A stretch of 64,000 nt of DNA from Sandaracinobacteroides sp041675905. Its GTDB lineage: Bacteria; Pseudomonadota; Alphaproteobacteria; Sphingomonadales; Sphingomonadaceae. The stretch covers positions 62,001 to 126,000 of the forward strand of contig JBAYSX010000002.1 in assembly GCA_041675905.1 (NCBI GenBank). Reading direction: 5' to 3'. Below, one piece after another: positions 26,564 through 35,830 of this stretch. The notes under the pieces were generated by a model, which was given only the letters and a program-made list of their open reading frames with translations, was not told the origin of the DNA and did not search any database. The translations under genes were made by a program, and so were the position numbers. How positions within the stretch are numbered: position 1 is the stretch's first letter; every line of letters starts with the position of its first letter.

Positions 26564-27270
26564 CGAAGCGGGTGCGCCGCCGCAAAGCGATTCTCCTGAT
26601 CGGATTGAAAGAGAGCACTTCGCCTGAGTCCTTCCGGGATGCGTTTCGCAATGAAGCGCAAGGGGCAACGAACAACGAACTGACCGAAGTCTGGTCGCTC
26701 CCCGTTCCCGAAAGGGAAATGCCGAGAATTGCGCATCAGGTGCTGATGGAGGACAGTCCCCCCCCATTCGATGCGGTGGTGCAACTTGCGTCGGACAGCC
26801 CCGACGCTCCCCTGGCCGACCGTCTGGAGGCGATCGCCAACCGGCTGGCCCCCTGGATCGACAGGTCGCGTTCCGCCGTCCTTGTTGGCGAGGAAATCAA
26901 GATCACCACGGGTGATGGCGCCGTCCAGATCGTCATGCCGTTGCGTCGTCGGCCGGAACTAACCCACGACCAGTTCATGGAGCACTGGTTCGAGCGCCAT
27001 GCCGACCTTGGTGAAGCAGTGGAGGGTGTGCGCTACCGGCAGAACCATGTGGATTATTCGGCAACGGATGCACTGCGTGAACGCCTCGGCTTCACCTTCG
27101 AGCCGATGGACGGCTTAACCGAATCCTATTTTGGTTCCAGCAACGAAGCCTTCGAACTGATGTCGCGCGAAGAAGTCGCCATCGGCGCTATCGAGGACGA
27201 AAAACGCTTCATCGACCACAGCCGATCCCAGTTTGGATTCTATCGCATTGTTGGAGAGGCGGCGGCGTGA
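26560..27270 (+). CDS. EthD-domain protein
   Basis: A 236-residue protein whose second half carries the EthD signature PELTHDQFMEHWFERHADLG (about 134-153), part of the dimeric alpha/beta-barrel superfamily. The first half looks like a divergent copy of the same fold. EthD-like proteins accompany many catabolic clusters, for example for ethers and aromatics, often with unknown function. It overlaps the AhpD-like gene and converges with the fecR-like gene. Confidence 0.78.
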   Translation: MTKRVRRRKAILLIGLKESTSPESFRDAFRNEAQGATNNELTEVWSLPVPEREMPRIAHQVLMEDSPPPFDAVVQLASDSPDAPLADRLEAIANRLAPWIDRSRSAVLVGEEIKITTGDGAVQIVMPLRRRPELTHDQFMEHWFERHADLGEAVEGVRYRQNHVDYSATDALRERLGFTFEPMDGLTESYFGSSNEAFELMSREEVAIGAIEDEKRFIDHSRSQFGFYRIVGEAAA

Positions 27271-27294
27271 AGCAGTTTTAAAACTGCGAGGCTG

Positions 27295-28302
27295 TCAGAC
27301 GCCCGGACGACTGAGGATAATTTTGTCCGGCATGCTGTCCACATGCAGGCCGAGGCTGAGCGCCACCGAACGTGCAAAACCACCGGGATCGTTCGCGGCA
27401 AAGATTCCCGTGACGGTCTCGTCGGCAACCCCGGGCTCACGGAGCATGATGCGGCGAACGCTATATCGCTCAAATTCGCGCGCTGCCACGCGCAAGGGCG
27501 TATCGGCGAAATACAGCATGCCGTCCAGCCACGCCATGCGGCGCGCAATGTCGGCCTCATCAAGGCGATCGATGGTGATATCCATGTCGTTCGTGCCGCG
27601 GACGCGACTTTGGGGGGGCAGCCATAAACCCCGTTCCGGTGCGTTCACCGTGCTTAACTTGGCAGCCCCCCGTCCGACCAGTATTTCGAGCGGGTCATCC
27701 GGCAGGCGCCTCAGGTTAATGCAGCTGTCGACGACTTGCAGATGGTAATCACCGAGTTCAATAGTTACCGGGCCGCCGGAATCACGGACAATGTCGAGCC
27801 GCGCCTCCCCATAAGGGAGCGTGATACGGGTTTGCATGCCCTGTAGCCGGACATGTGCTTCCGACAGGGTATTCAGAGTGAGTGTCCGCTGGTCACCCAG
27901 CGGAATCTGGCGGATCTCGCCACGACCTGTACGCCAGGTCCGCGCCTTGACCGGTTGACCGGTCCCGATCCATAAAAACAGCCCGCTCGCCGCCGCGGCA
28001 GACCCGAGCCCAGCCAGAACCCACCGCCTTGTGCGGGGATGTGGAAGTGCAGCCTTCCCGTCTGAAACCAGTTTTTTGGGAAATGAGGCTTTCCGTGGTC
28101 GCGCGCGCTCTATGGTGCGGGTCTGGCGGGCCTGTATATAGATCGCCCGCGCCCGAATGTAGGCGCCGGCCCGGCGGCTATCCATTTTTATCCACTCGTC
28201 GAAAGCGCGTTGCTCCACTGCCGACAGGGGCGCATCGTCTATACGAACCACCCATTCGGCAGCCTGTTGGTCAATATCCGCGCTCTTCTCCCGTGCATCC
28301 AT
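27295..28302 (-). CDS. FecR-family anti-sigma/signal transducer
   Basis: A 335-residue single-pass inner-membrane protein. The cytoplasmic N-terminus has the FecR N-domain (AAEWVVRIDDAPLSAVEQRA), then a membrane helix near 88-108 (WVLAGLGSAAAASGLFLWI), a periplasmic FecR domain (GRGEIRQIPLGDQRTL) and a C-terminal DUF4974/STN-like region (GIFAANDPGGFARSVA). It would pass the ligand-bound signal from the receptor's STN domain to the sigma factor. The start at 28302 lies inside the sigma-factor 3' end (32-bp overlap); longer frames upstream would fully overlap it. Confidence 0.88.
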   Translation of the reverse strand: MDAREKSADIDQQAAEWVVRIDDAPLSAVEQRAFDEWIKMDSRRAGAYIRARAIYIQARQTRTIERARPRKASFPKKLVSDGKAALPHPRTRRWVLAGLGSAAAASGLFLWIGTGQPVKARTWRTGRGEIRQIPLGDQRTLTLNTLSEAHVRLQGMQTRITLPYGEARLDIVRDSGGPVTIELGDYHLQVVDSCINLRRLPDDPLEILVGRGAAKLSTVNAPERGLWLPPQSRVRGTNDMDITIDRLDEADIARRMAWLDGMLYFADTPLRVAAREFERYSVRRIMLREPGVADETVTGIFAANDPGGFARSVALSLGLHVDSMPDKIILSRPGV

Positions 28303-28876
28303 GGCTTGCAGGCATTTCCTCTGGTCTCTTCTTCCCGGACGCTCCGTCTCTATCATATCCGCCCAGGCCCAGACACCGCGCCAGATGAGCCAGGGATTTC
28401 GCCACACTCTTCTGGACGGCATTTTCCGATATACCCAGACGCCTGCCAATTTCCCGGTGGGAAAGACCGTCGAGCACCCGTAGCCTGATGGCCTGACGGC
28501 CGGGCTCCTTAAGACTGTCGATCAGGTCCGCCAGAAGTCTCAGTTGCTGTCTGTCGGAAGCCTGTACATCCGGGCCAGGCTCATCCGCCGCGAATTGCAA
28601 CTCCCCCAGTTCCTCCAGCGCCTTGATATTAATGATCTTGGCGCGCCGGATATGCGAGCAAACAATGGAGTGGGCGGTTTTAAACAAATAGCGTTTCGGA
28701 AACTCGATCTCGCTGACGGATGTCAGACAAACAAGTTTGGTATAGGTTTCCTGTATGACGTCATCGACCTGAAGATCAGAAGGCACCCAACGGTTTAAAT
28801 GTGCACGAAGTGCCGGCTCATGCGGCAGAATATGACGCCCGATCCAGGTTGCTCGACAATCCGACGTGTCCATCAT
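28271..28876 (-). CDS. FecI-like ECF RNA polymerase sigma factor
   Basis: About 201 residues with sigma region 2 (QVDDVIQETYTKLVCL, then FPKRYLFKTAHSIVCSH) and region 4 (LSHREIGRRLGISENAVQKS). There is no region 3, which defines the ECF type. Two adjacent ATGs at 28876 and 28873 can start it. Together with the overlapping FecR-like gene and the divergent STN-bearing receptor it forms a Fec-type cell-surface signalling set, which may or may not concern iron. Confidence 0.9.
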   Translation of the reverse strand: MMDTSDCRATWIGRHILPHEPALRAHLNRWVPSDLQVDDVIQETYTKLVCLTSVSEIEFPKRYLFKTAHSIVCSHIRRAKIINIKALEELGELQFAADEPGPDVQASDRQQLRLLADLIDSLKEPGRQAIRLRVLDGLSHREIGRRLGISENAVQKSVAKSLAHLARCLGLGGYDRDGASGKKRPEEMPASHGCTGEERGY

Positions 28877-29222
28877 GGGCGGATGGAGACAGTTTTGCCG
28901 GGGCGAGTCAAGCAGGACTTCGGACAAATGACCCACAACAGCAATGCCGATCCGGCGCTCTCCCGAAGTTCTCCCTCCGCGCACCTGAACCATTCCCCGC
29001 CGATGCAGCACCCTGAAACTATCCGCCAGCGAATGACGACTCGTATGGAACCGCGCTGCCTTTTGATTTCACGGGCCGCGAATCCCTGAGTCCGGATACC
29101 GGAATCCAAATAAAAATTTTTATGCGTCAGGCGGATTCCTGATTGGCGGTACGTCTGGAAGAGAGGAGACAATAAAAATCTTCGACATAGAAGATTCTCG
29201 AGAATACATCGAAAGGGATAAA
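28877..29222. promoter_or_regulatory. Divergent control region between ECF sigma gene and TonB receptor
   Basis: This 346-bp stretch holds no supported gene. It contains an inverted repeat GGAATCC (29101-29107) and GGATTCC (29133-29139), a 12-bp A/T palindrome TAAAAATTTTTA (29111-29122), and the palindrome ATTCTCGAGAAT (29194-29205) shortly before the receptor start. GGAAT (29101-29105) and CGTC (29125-29128) with a 19-bp spacer could be an ECF-type promoter, but this is a weak guess. AAAGGGAT precedes the receptor ATG. Confidence 0.35.
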
Positions 29223-31820
29223 ATGCCAAAAATCGAGGGAGTAAGTTTCCATAATTACCGGAAAATGGCGTTTTTATGTGGTGCCGCATTAACTATTTTG
29301 ACGCCGTCAATTTCCTATGCACATGGCGTCAATTTCAATATAAAAGAACAGGATGCGACCACCGGAATTCTTGAATTCGGAAAACAGGCGCGAGCACAGA
29401 TCATAGCCCCCGGCAAGCATATTCGCGGAAAGACCACGAATGCTGTGCAAGGATCTATCGAGGTACGAAAAGCACTGGACCAGCTTCTTGAGGGAACAGG
29501 TCTACGCGTCGTTGCCGATGATGAAAATACTTTCACATTGTCGCCGATGGTCCACGCTTTCTTTCGACCTGTCCAAATTGCGCAGCGGTCTCAATCCACT
29601 GTTCCCATACCTTCTCCGGCAGTTCCTGCAGCATTGCCTTCACAGGAAGCCCAAGGGTTCGGAGATGTTGTGGTTACTGCTCGACGGCGGGAGGAAACGC
29701 TTCAATCCGCCCCCGTTTCGGTTACCGCTTTCAGCGCCGAAAGCCTCTCCCAGAGGTCTGTTTCATCCTTCAACAATCTGACCAACTTCGTGCCCAATAT
29801 CGAAATCAATAACGGACGGGTCGATGGAGGCGGATCCACAGCCCAGATCTTTATTCGTGGTGTTGGTCAGGATGACTATGCCTTTCCTTTAGACCCCGGC
29901 GTAGGCGTGTATCTGGATGGTGTCTATGTATCGCGCAGTTCCGCCGGGGACTTCGGCTTTCTGGATGTCGAGCGAATCGAGATCCTGCGCGGGCCGCAGG
30001 GTACGCTGTATGGAAAAAACACGATCGGCGGTGCCGTCAATGTCGTGACCCGGCGTCCGACCGGAAGCAATACCGGCCATATCGAGGTTACAACGGGACG
30101 CTTCGACCGTCTGGACGTTAACGGCGCGTTCGACGCGAAAATCACAGATACCGTCTCCGCTTCTCTGGCTGTGGCAAGCGTCAATCGGGATGGTGTCGGT
30201 CGAAGTCTGGCTGGTGATGAGTTGGGTAACCAGAACCGGGACTCCATCAGGGGACAGTTACGTTTCCAGCCCCATTCCGACCTTGATGTTCTGGTTATCG
30301 CGGATAAATCTCGTCAGCGTCAGTTTGGTCCGCTCGGATCGCTGAGGGCTTATTTCCCCTGGCCGCCGCTGGACCAGTTCTATAATGAAAATCTCGCCCC
30401 CGCCATCGCCGACCGCTTCTCACTGACTGGAGATGAGGCCGTATATGGTCCGGCCTATGTGAACCGGATGGATGAAACAAAGCGCCGTTATTCCGGGGCC
30501 GGCAAACAGACAAAGGACAATAACGACATATGGGGCGTATCGCTTACTGTGGATTACAGTCTGGGAGCCCTCGATTTCAAGTCGATCTCCGCTTACCGGG
30601 AAGTCAGCTTCGAGGTGGCCTCCGACCCCGATCATACGCCCTTCGATATTGTCGATCGCAATGTAGAGGAGGATTCGGAACAGCTGAGCCAGGAGTTCCA
30701 GCTTTCCGGCGATGTGCTTGATGACAAACTCTCGTTCATAATGGGCTTATACGCGCTTCAGGAAAAAGGAAAAAACCGGGCGTTCGTGCCGATCCTGACC
30801 GGGATCGAAAATATCCTCGGTGATATAATATCCCAGGACTTCGATGGTTCGATCAAATCTTCTTCTTATGCCGTGTTTGGAGAAGCGACCTGGAATTTTT
30901 CCGAGCAGTTCGCCGTAACTGTCGGTGGTCGTCTTAACTATGACAAGAAAAGATACAAATTTTCATTGCGGAGATATTTTTCTCAGGAACTTCTGGTTGG
31001 CCCCTTTGATCTTGAGGAAAGCTGGACGAAGTTTCTTCCCAAGGTAGGACTGGAGTTCAATCCGAGCGACGACATTATGGCATTCGCCACCTTTTCCCAA
31101 GGCTACAAGGCAGGCGGATGGAATCCTCGCGCACAACCCGGTGACACCGATCCGAACTCTTTCGACCCCGAAGATCTTACATCTTATGAGTTCGGCCTGA
31201 AGACCTCGTTGCTTGATAACCGGCTGATCTTGAATACGGCCGCTTTTTACAGCGATTACAAGGAGATTCAGCTTTCCGCCGTAACAGTTCGTCCGGATGG
31301 ATCACCTGAAACACGGGTGGTGAATGGCGGCAAGGCGCGCATCTATGGTTTCGAGGCGGAACTGAATGCTCGACCTACCCCGGATTTAACTTTGGTAGCC
31401 GGGTTCGGTTATCTGGATGCAAAATATAAACAGCTTGATGCGGATGTAATGGCTGTAGGTATCGGAATCGATAACAAGCTTCCACAAATTCCCAGGATAA
31501 CTTTTAATGCGCAGGCAAATTATACTATCGACCTCCCCAGACGGGCCCGTTTCGTTCTTAGTGGGGATACCACGTATAAGAGCAAGATACACAGGTCGGT
31601 ACAGAACTTCCCCGAGCTGCTGACACCTTCATATTGGCTGTTTAACAGCCGCCTGACATTCCTGGACGCTTCGGACAGATATGAACTTGCCGCATTTGTT
31701 ACCAACATAACAAACAAAATGTATCTCACCAGCGGTGTTGACGTTCGAGCTCTTGGTTTTGTGGAGTCTTATTACAGCCGTCCGCGAGAGTGGGGTCTCT
31801 CTGTAAAAGTAAAATTCTAG
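29223..31820 (+). CDS. TonB-dependent receptor with STN signalling domain
   Basis: An 865-residue outer-membrane receptor. A signal peptide (about 1-36, ending ISYAHG) is followed by an STN secretin/TonB N-domain (about 37-110, NFNIKEQDATTGILEFGKQ). A plug begins near EAQGFGDVVVTARRREET, and a 22-strand barrel ends in aromatic VKVKF. The STN domain is found in receptors that signal to a FecR/FecI pair, and exactly such a pair is encoded divergently. Base composition is lower in GC than the flanks. The ligand is unknown; the catabolic genes downstream suggest the substrate rather than a siderophore, but this is inference. Confidence 0.93.
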   Translation: MPKIEGVSFHNYRKMAFLCGAALTILTPSISYAHGVNFNIKEQDATTGILEFGKQARAQIIAPGKHIRGKTTNAVQGSIEVRKALDQLLEGTGLRVVADDENTFTLSPMVHAFFRPVQIAQRSQSTVPIPSPAVPAALPSQEAQGFGDVVVTARRREETLQSAPVSVTAFSAESLSQRSVSSFNNLTNFVPNIEINNGRVDGGGSTAQIFIRGVGQDDYAFPLDPGVGVYLDGVYVSRSSAGDFGFLDVERIEILRGPQGTLYGKNTIGGAVNVVTRRPTGSNTGHIEVTTGRFDRLDVNGAFDAKITDTVSASLAVASVNRDGVGRSLAGDELGNQNRDSIRGQLRFQPHSDLDVLVIADKSRQRQFGPLGSLRAYFPWPPLDQFYNENLAPAIADRFSLTGDEAVYGPAYVNRMDETKRRYSGAGKQTKDNNDIWGVSLTVDYSLGALDFKSISAYREVSFEVASDPDHTPFDIVDRNVEEDSEQLSQEFQLSGDVLDDKLSFIMGLYALQEKGKNRAFVPILTGIENILGDIISQDFDGSIKSSSYAVFGEATWNFSEQFAVTVGGRLNYDKKRYKFSLRRYFSQELLVGPFDLEESWTKFLPKVGLEFNPSDDIMAFATFSQGYKAGGWNPRAQPGDTDPNSFDPEDLTSYEFGLKTSLLDNRLILNTAAFYSDYKEIQLSAVTVRPDGSPETRVVNGGKARIYGFEAELNARPTPDLTLVAGFGYLDAKYKQLDADVMAVGIGIDNKLPQIPRITFNAQANYTIDLPRRARFVLSGDTTYKSKIHRSVQNFPELLTPSYWLFNSRLTFLDASDRYELAAFVTNITNKMYLTSGVDVRALGFVESYYSRPREWGLSVKVKF

Positions 31821-31861
31821 CCGGCTATCGGTACTTAAATCCAAAGAAGGAGAGTTATGAA

Positions 31862-32431
31862 ATGAATGAGGTAGACATAGGCACGATTTATAACGAATTA
31901 TCGGGACTGAAAAAAGAAGTATATCTTCTTACCAGTTTACAAAAAATCCTTGACTTGAAGTATAAATACTTCCACCTTATAGACCATTTCCAGTATGGCA
32001 GAATGGGTGAAGTTTTCACAAAAGATGCATATGCGGTTATGGGTCCTTATGGCGCGTTGAATGGCCGGGATGAGCTTGTAGAATTCTTCGACGAAAAAGT
32101 ATTCCCTTTCTTCGACATTATTCTTCACGGGGGCCACAACCCCCAGATACAAATGACAAGTGATACTACTGCCAAAGGCACATGGATGTATGAGGTTTAT
32201 GAGCTGACAAGGGAAAATCCCCCCGGCAGCGTATGGCTGTGCGGCCTTTATCAGGATGAGTATAGAATAGAAGATGGGGAATGGAAAATTTCCAAGCTTA
32301 GCGGATCCTATTATTTCAATACTGCATTAGAAACTCCGTTTTCTCGCGAAAGATTCAGCCCCTATCCGCCAGGTGCGCCAGATCTGCCGAATGAATTTCG
32401 TATTCTAAGGCCTGCCGAACCCGGAAAGTAG
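31862..32431 (+). CDS. SnoaL/NTF2-fold protein, LinA-like, copy 1
   Basis: A 189-residue protein of the SnoaL_4 type. D41 (HLIDHF) and H89 (ILHGGHN) are 48 residues apart, the same spacing as the catalytic D25-H73 dyad of the dehydrochlorinase LinA, and DGEWKISKLSGSYYF matches LinA's DGVWKFSK region. It has a paralogue 1.9 kb downstream with the same C-terminal RERFSPYPPG motif. AAGGAG lies 9 bp before the chosen ATG. A dehydratase, isomerase or elimination reaction is plausible; the substrate is unknown. GC is low. Confidence 0.75.
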   Translation: MNEVDIGTIYNELSGLKKEVYLLTSLQKILDLKYKYFHLIDHFQYGRMGEVFTKDAYAVMGPYGALNGRDELVEFFDEKVFPFFDIILHGGHNPQIQMTSDTTAKGTWMYEVYELTRENPPGSVWLCGLYQDEYRIEDGEWKISKLSGSYYFNTALETPFSRERFSPYPPGAPDLPNEFRILRPAEPGK

Positions 32432-32530
32432 AATCTCCACGACACCAGGCGAGTGGCTCTTTCCCTGGATAGGCAAAATTATCCCGGCGCCGGAGCCCCT
32501 TGCTGTACCTTGTAGAGCTGTGAGAAGAAA

Positions 32531-34288
32531 ATGTATGATCTCGTAATTCGACACGGCACCATCGTGGATGGAACGGGTGAGCCACGGTTCATGGCAGACA
32601 TCGGTGTCACGGACGGCAAGATAGCCGATATAGGGCCAAACCTTGGTACGGCGACCAGAGAAATTGACGCAGGAGGAATGCTTGTAACTCCGGGGTGGGT
32701 GGATGCTCATACGCACTACGACGGTCAGGTAACCTGGGATCCTTATCTTACCCCATCGTGCTGGCACGGCGTTACAACTGTCGTGATGGGCAATTGCGGG
32801 GTAGGATTTGCGCCGGTGGTACCCGCTGATCGTGATCGCCTTATCATGATCATGGAGGGTGTGGAAGATATTCCGGGTACGGCGCTTCACGAAGGAATAA
32901 AGTGGGAGTGGGAGAGTTTTCCGGAGTATCTCGATGCTCTCGACTCCCGGCGTTTTGCGCTGGACGTAGCGACGCAGGTGCCCCACGCCGCCTTGCGCAC
33001 GTACGTGATGGGCGATCGTGGGATCCGGAACGAGACAGCAACGGCTGAAGATGTCGAGCGCATGTCCGCGCTTCTACTTGAATCCTTGCGAGCGGGCGCT
33101 CTTGGCGTGTCAACCTCGCGAACTGCAGCTCATCTTACCGGCGACGGCGAGGATGTGCCCGGCACCTTTGCCGGCGTAGATGAAATGTTCGGCTTCGGGC
33201 GCGCTATCCAGGCTGCGGGTCATGGCGTGCTGGAAATGGCGACCGATCTGGTGCTGGATCTTCCGGAGGGGCAGACAGAGGCTGGCGAGTTCGCCTGGAT
33301 GACCCGTCTTTCACGGGAATATGGCGTCCGGATTTCCAACGTCGTTGTCCAGAATCACACAGAACCCGAAAAATGGCGCAACCTTTTGCGGAGAACCGAG
33401 GAGGCGCGTGGTCAAGGCGCGGACATTCTGATGCAGATTGGCGCACGGGCAGGCGGGCTCATAATGAACTGGCAAAGCAGTTATCATCCCTTTATGGGCC
33501 GCCCCGCCTATGAGGCGACAGCTTCCCTTCCGTTCAGCGAGCAAAAGGAGAAACTGAAGGATCCGGCCATCCGGTCTGCCATCCTGGCGCAGAAACTGGC
33601 GAAAGCGTGGAATGAAAGCATTCCGGTCGGTTATGACAATATGTATCGCCTGGAAGGACCGGACGGGATTCTGAACTATGAACCTGTTGCAGAGGAAAGC
33701 ATTTTATCTCTCGCATCATCCCGGGGAAAGCATCCGGACGAGATCATTTACGACGCCATGATGGAACATGACGGTAATGGTTATATTTATGCCACGATGA
33801 TAAACTACGGACGTCGGAATCTGGACCATCTTTATGAATTGCTCCATCATCCGGCATCCTTGCTCGGAATATCCGATGCTGGCGCACATTGCGGCGTGGT
33901 GTGCGATGCGAGTGTTCCGAGCTTCCTGCTCAGCTACTGGGTGCGTGACCGTGTCAGGGGAAAACGTCTGTCTCTGGAGCATGCCGTCTCCCTCCAGACC
34001 CGGAATACCGCATATGCTTACGGTCTGAAGGATCGCGGCACGCTTGAGGTTGGGAAAAAGGCCGATATTAACGTCATCGATTTCGAGCGACTTCGGTTAC
34101 GTCCGCCCCGGATTGTGGCGGATCTGCCTGCGGGCGGCAGACGCGTTATTCAGGAAGTCGATGGTTATCACTCCACGATCACAAGTGGCATCGTGACATT
34201 TGAAGAAGGTCATCCCACGGGAGAGTTGCCGGGGCGGCTGGTTCGGGGACCGAAAGTAGCGGCTCCCGTCGTCCAAACCGCGAAATAA
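32531..34288 (+). CDS. N-acyl-D-amino-acid deacylase-type amidohydrolase
   Basis: A 585-residue member of the D-aminoacylase subgroup of the amidohydrolase superfamily. The metal motif is VDAHTHYDG (H60, H62), C89 in MGNCGVGF is the bridging-type cysteine of this subgroup, and further ligand candidates are in VVQNHTE and ISDAGAHCG. The composite beta domain is formed by both ends. Many relatives open cyclic or acyl amides rather than D-amino acids, so the substrate is open. It sits between the two LinA-like paralogues, probably in one transcript. Confidence 0.85.
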   Translation: MYDLVIRHGTIVDGTGEPRFMADIGVTDGKIADIGPNLGTATREIDAGGMLVTPGWVDAHTHYDGQVTWDPYLTPSCWHGVTTVVMGNCGVGFAPVVPADRDRLIMIMEGVEDIPGTALHEGIKWEWESFPEYLDALDSRRFALDVATQVPHAALRTYVMGDRGIRNETATAEDVERMSALLLESLRAGALGVSTSRTAAHLTGDGEDVPGTFAGVDEMFGFGRAIQAAGHGVLEMATDLVLDLPEGQTEAGEFAWMTRLSREYGVRISNVVVQNHTEPEKWRNLLRRTEEARGQGADILMQIGARAGGLIMNWQSSYHPFMGRPAYEATASLPFSEQKEKLKDPAIRSAILAQKLAKAWNESIPVGYDNMYRLEGPDGILNYEPVAEESILSLASSRGKHPDEIIYDAMMEHDGNGYIYATMINYGRRNLDHLYELLHHPASLLGISDAGAHCGVVCDASVPSFLLSYWVRDRVRGKRLSLEHAVSLQTRNTAYAYGLKDRGTLEVGKKADINVIDFERLRLRPPRIVADLPAGGRRVIQEVDGYHSTITSGIVTFEEGHPTGELPGRLVRGPKVAAPVVQTAK

Positions 34289-34330
34289 TACCCTTGTTAC
34301 ACGTAAAATATTTAAGGATGGAGGATTTTC

Positions 34331-34864
34331 ATGGATGATACTGCACGTATTGATAAGCTTGAGAAAAGAGTTCGGCAGATGGAGTCGCTGAATGAGATCC
34401 ACAATTTAAAATATCTCTATTTCGATATTATAGACCACTTCCGTAGCGGAATGATCGGAGAAGTATTTGCGGAAGAAGGTGTCGCATCCCTGACCACGAT
34501 GGGGGAATATAAAGGCAGAAAAGAGATCACAGATTTTTTTGACAACTCATTTTTCCCCTCAATGGAAATGGTGCTTCACATGGGCCACCATCCCCAGATT
34601 TCCCTGTTGAGTGACACATCTGCTCGTGGAACCTGGCTATATGAAGTTTATATTATAACCAAAGGGCCAAAGAGTGACGGAATATGGCTTACCGGTCTGT
34701 ACAAGGATGAATATGTTCTGGAAAACGGTCGCTGGCTTATCAAATATTTAAGTGGCGGATATTATTTCAATACGACCAGCGACATGCCGTGGGCGCGGGA
34801 GCGTTTCAGCCCCTACCCCCCAGGCACGCCGCCGCTTCCTGAGCAGTTTCGCATTACAAAATAA
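34331..34864 (+). CDS. SnoaL/NTF2-fold protein, LinA-like, copy 2
   Basis: A 177-residue paralogue of the gene at 31862. D35 (DIIDHF) and H83 (VLHMGHH) are again exactly 48 residues apart, and the ends share ARERFSPYPPG. The copies have diverged widely elsewhere, so the duplication is not recent or the proteins have different substrates, or they form a heteromer. GGATGGAGG precedes the start. AT-rich codon use matches copy 1 and the receptor, unlike the flanking SDR operon. Confidence 0.75.
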   Translation: MDDTARIDKLEKRVRQMESLNEIHNLKYLYFDIIDHFRSGMIGEVFAEEGVASLTTMGEYKGRKEITDFFDNSFFPSMEMVLHMGHHPQISLLSDTSARGTWLYEVYIITKGPKSDGIWLTGLYKDEYVLENGRWLIKYLSGGYYFNTTSDMPWARERFSPYPPGTPPLPEQFRITK

Positions 34865-34950
34865 ACGGGGCTGAGCAGCCTCCATTTCCAGCGACTCCCG
34901 GTATCTGTTCAAGTTTCGATTTCGGTACTGTACCTGACCGTGAGCCGGAA

Positions 34951-34973
34951 GCGCCGGTCCTCCGGACCGGCGC
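34951..34973. terminator. Hairpin between converging LinA-like and SDR genes
   Basis: A perfect 10-bp stem GCGCCGGTCC/GGACCGGCGC with a 3-nt loop, extended by an outer GTGAG/CTCAC pairing. It lies between two converging genes and could stop transcription from both sides. It lacks a T-run on either strand. Confidence 0.5.
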
Positions 34974-34981
34974 CCTCACGC

Positions 34982-35809
34982 TCAATATTTGACGTTGCGG
35001 GTGAAGCCACCGTCAACGGTGAGGTTCACGCCAGTGATCCATGAGGCGCGGGCGGATGCGAGATACAGCACTGCATCCGCGATCTCTTCCGGACGGCCAA
35101 AACGTCCCGCCGGATGTTTGTCGCGGTTCGACTTGAAGTAATCGGGCATTTCTTTTTCCAGGAAGCCCCAGCTACCGTCCGCAATATAGACCGGGCCGGG
35201 GCACACGCAGTTACAGCGAATCCCATCCTTCATGTAATCGATCGCCAGTTGATGCGTATAGTTGATGAGGGCTGCTTTCATCGCACCATAGCTCAGGCCC
35301 GATTCTCCGAATGCATGATTCTCGATCGCGGTAATCGTGGACATCTGGACAAACGCCCCGCCGCCAGCCTTCTTCATGTATGGCAGCGCGGTATCGAACA
35401 TCGCCACCGCCGACATGAGATCGACATTATAGTTGATATCCCAGCCCTTCCGGCTGCGCGGAATACCGCCCAACGCGCTCGCGTTCGACACGACAATGTC
35501 GATTCCGCCCATGTCCGAGGCCGCCTTTTCGACCCATGCAGTGACCTGATCGAAATAGCCGCAATCAACCACCGAGCCGTAAACGGTGCCGCGATCTTTC
35601 AGCGCCTGCACGGCGTCCTCGACACCGTCGCCGTGCAGCGGATTGGCAAAAACGCTCTTGTCGCTCGGGTTCGAATCCTCGGAATGCGCCCGGCGTCCGC
35701 AGAACGAAACAATCGCGCCCTCATCGAGGAAAGCCTCGACAATCTGACGCCCGATGCCACGCGTCGCAGCGCTGACAATCACCCTCTTGCCCTTGAGTTC
35801 CAGATCCAT
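34982..35809 (-). CDS. Short-chain dehydrogenase/reductase
   Basis: A 275-residue classical SDR. VSAATRGIGRQ is the nucleotide motif, with Ser/Ala in place of the usual TG at its beginning, and SYGAMKAALINY holds the catalytic Y-x3-K. A C-terminal YLASARASWITGVNLTVDGG closes the fold. ATG at 35809 is preferred, with a G-run 8 bp upstream. It is the last gene of the Rieske-VOC-SDR operon and might oxidise a diol or alcohol produced by the oxygenase, by analogy with other ring-hydroxylation pathways. Confidence 0.9.
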   Translation of the reverse strand: MDLELKGKRVIVSAATRGIGRQIVEAFLDEGAIVSFCGRRAHSEDSNPSDKSVFANPLHGDGVEDAVQALKDRGTVYGSVVDCGYFDQVTAWVEKAASDMGGIDIVVSNASALGGIPRSRKGWDINYNVDLMSAVAMFDTALPYMKKAGGGAFVQMSTITAIENHAFGESGLSYGAMKAALINYTHQLAIDYMKDGIRCNCVCPGPVYIADGSWGFLEKEMPDYFKSNRDKHPAGRFGRPEEIADAVLYLASARASWITGVNLTVDGGFTRNVKY

Positions 35810-35830
35810 TTTCAGGCCCCCCAATTATTC

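Noticed and set aside
29101..29128. A FecI-type promoter upstream of the TonB receptor
   Set aside because: GGAAT-N19-CGTC is suggestive only; the spacer is long and the match to known ECF promoters too loose to claim.
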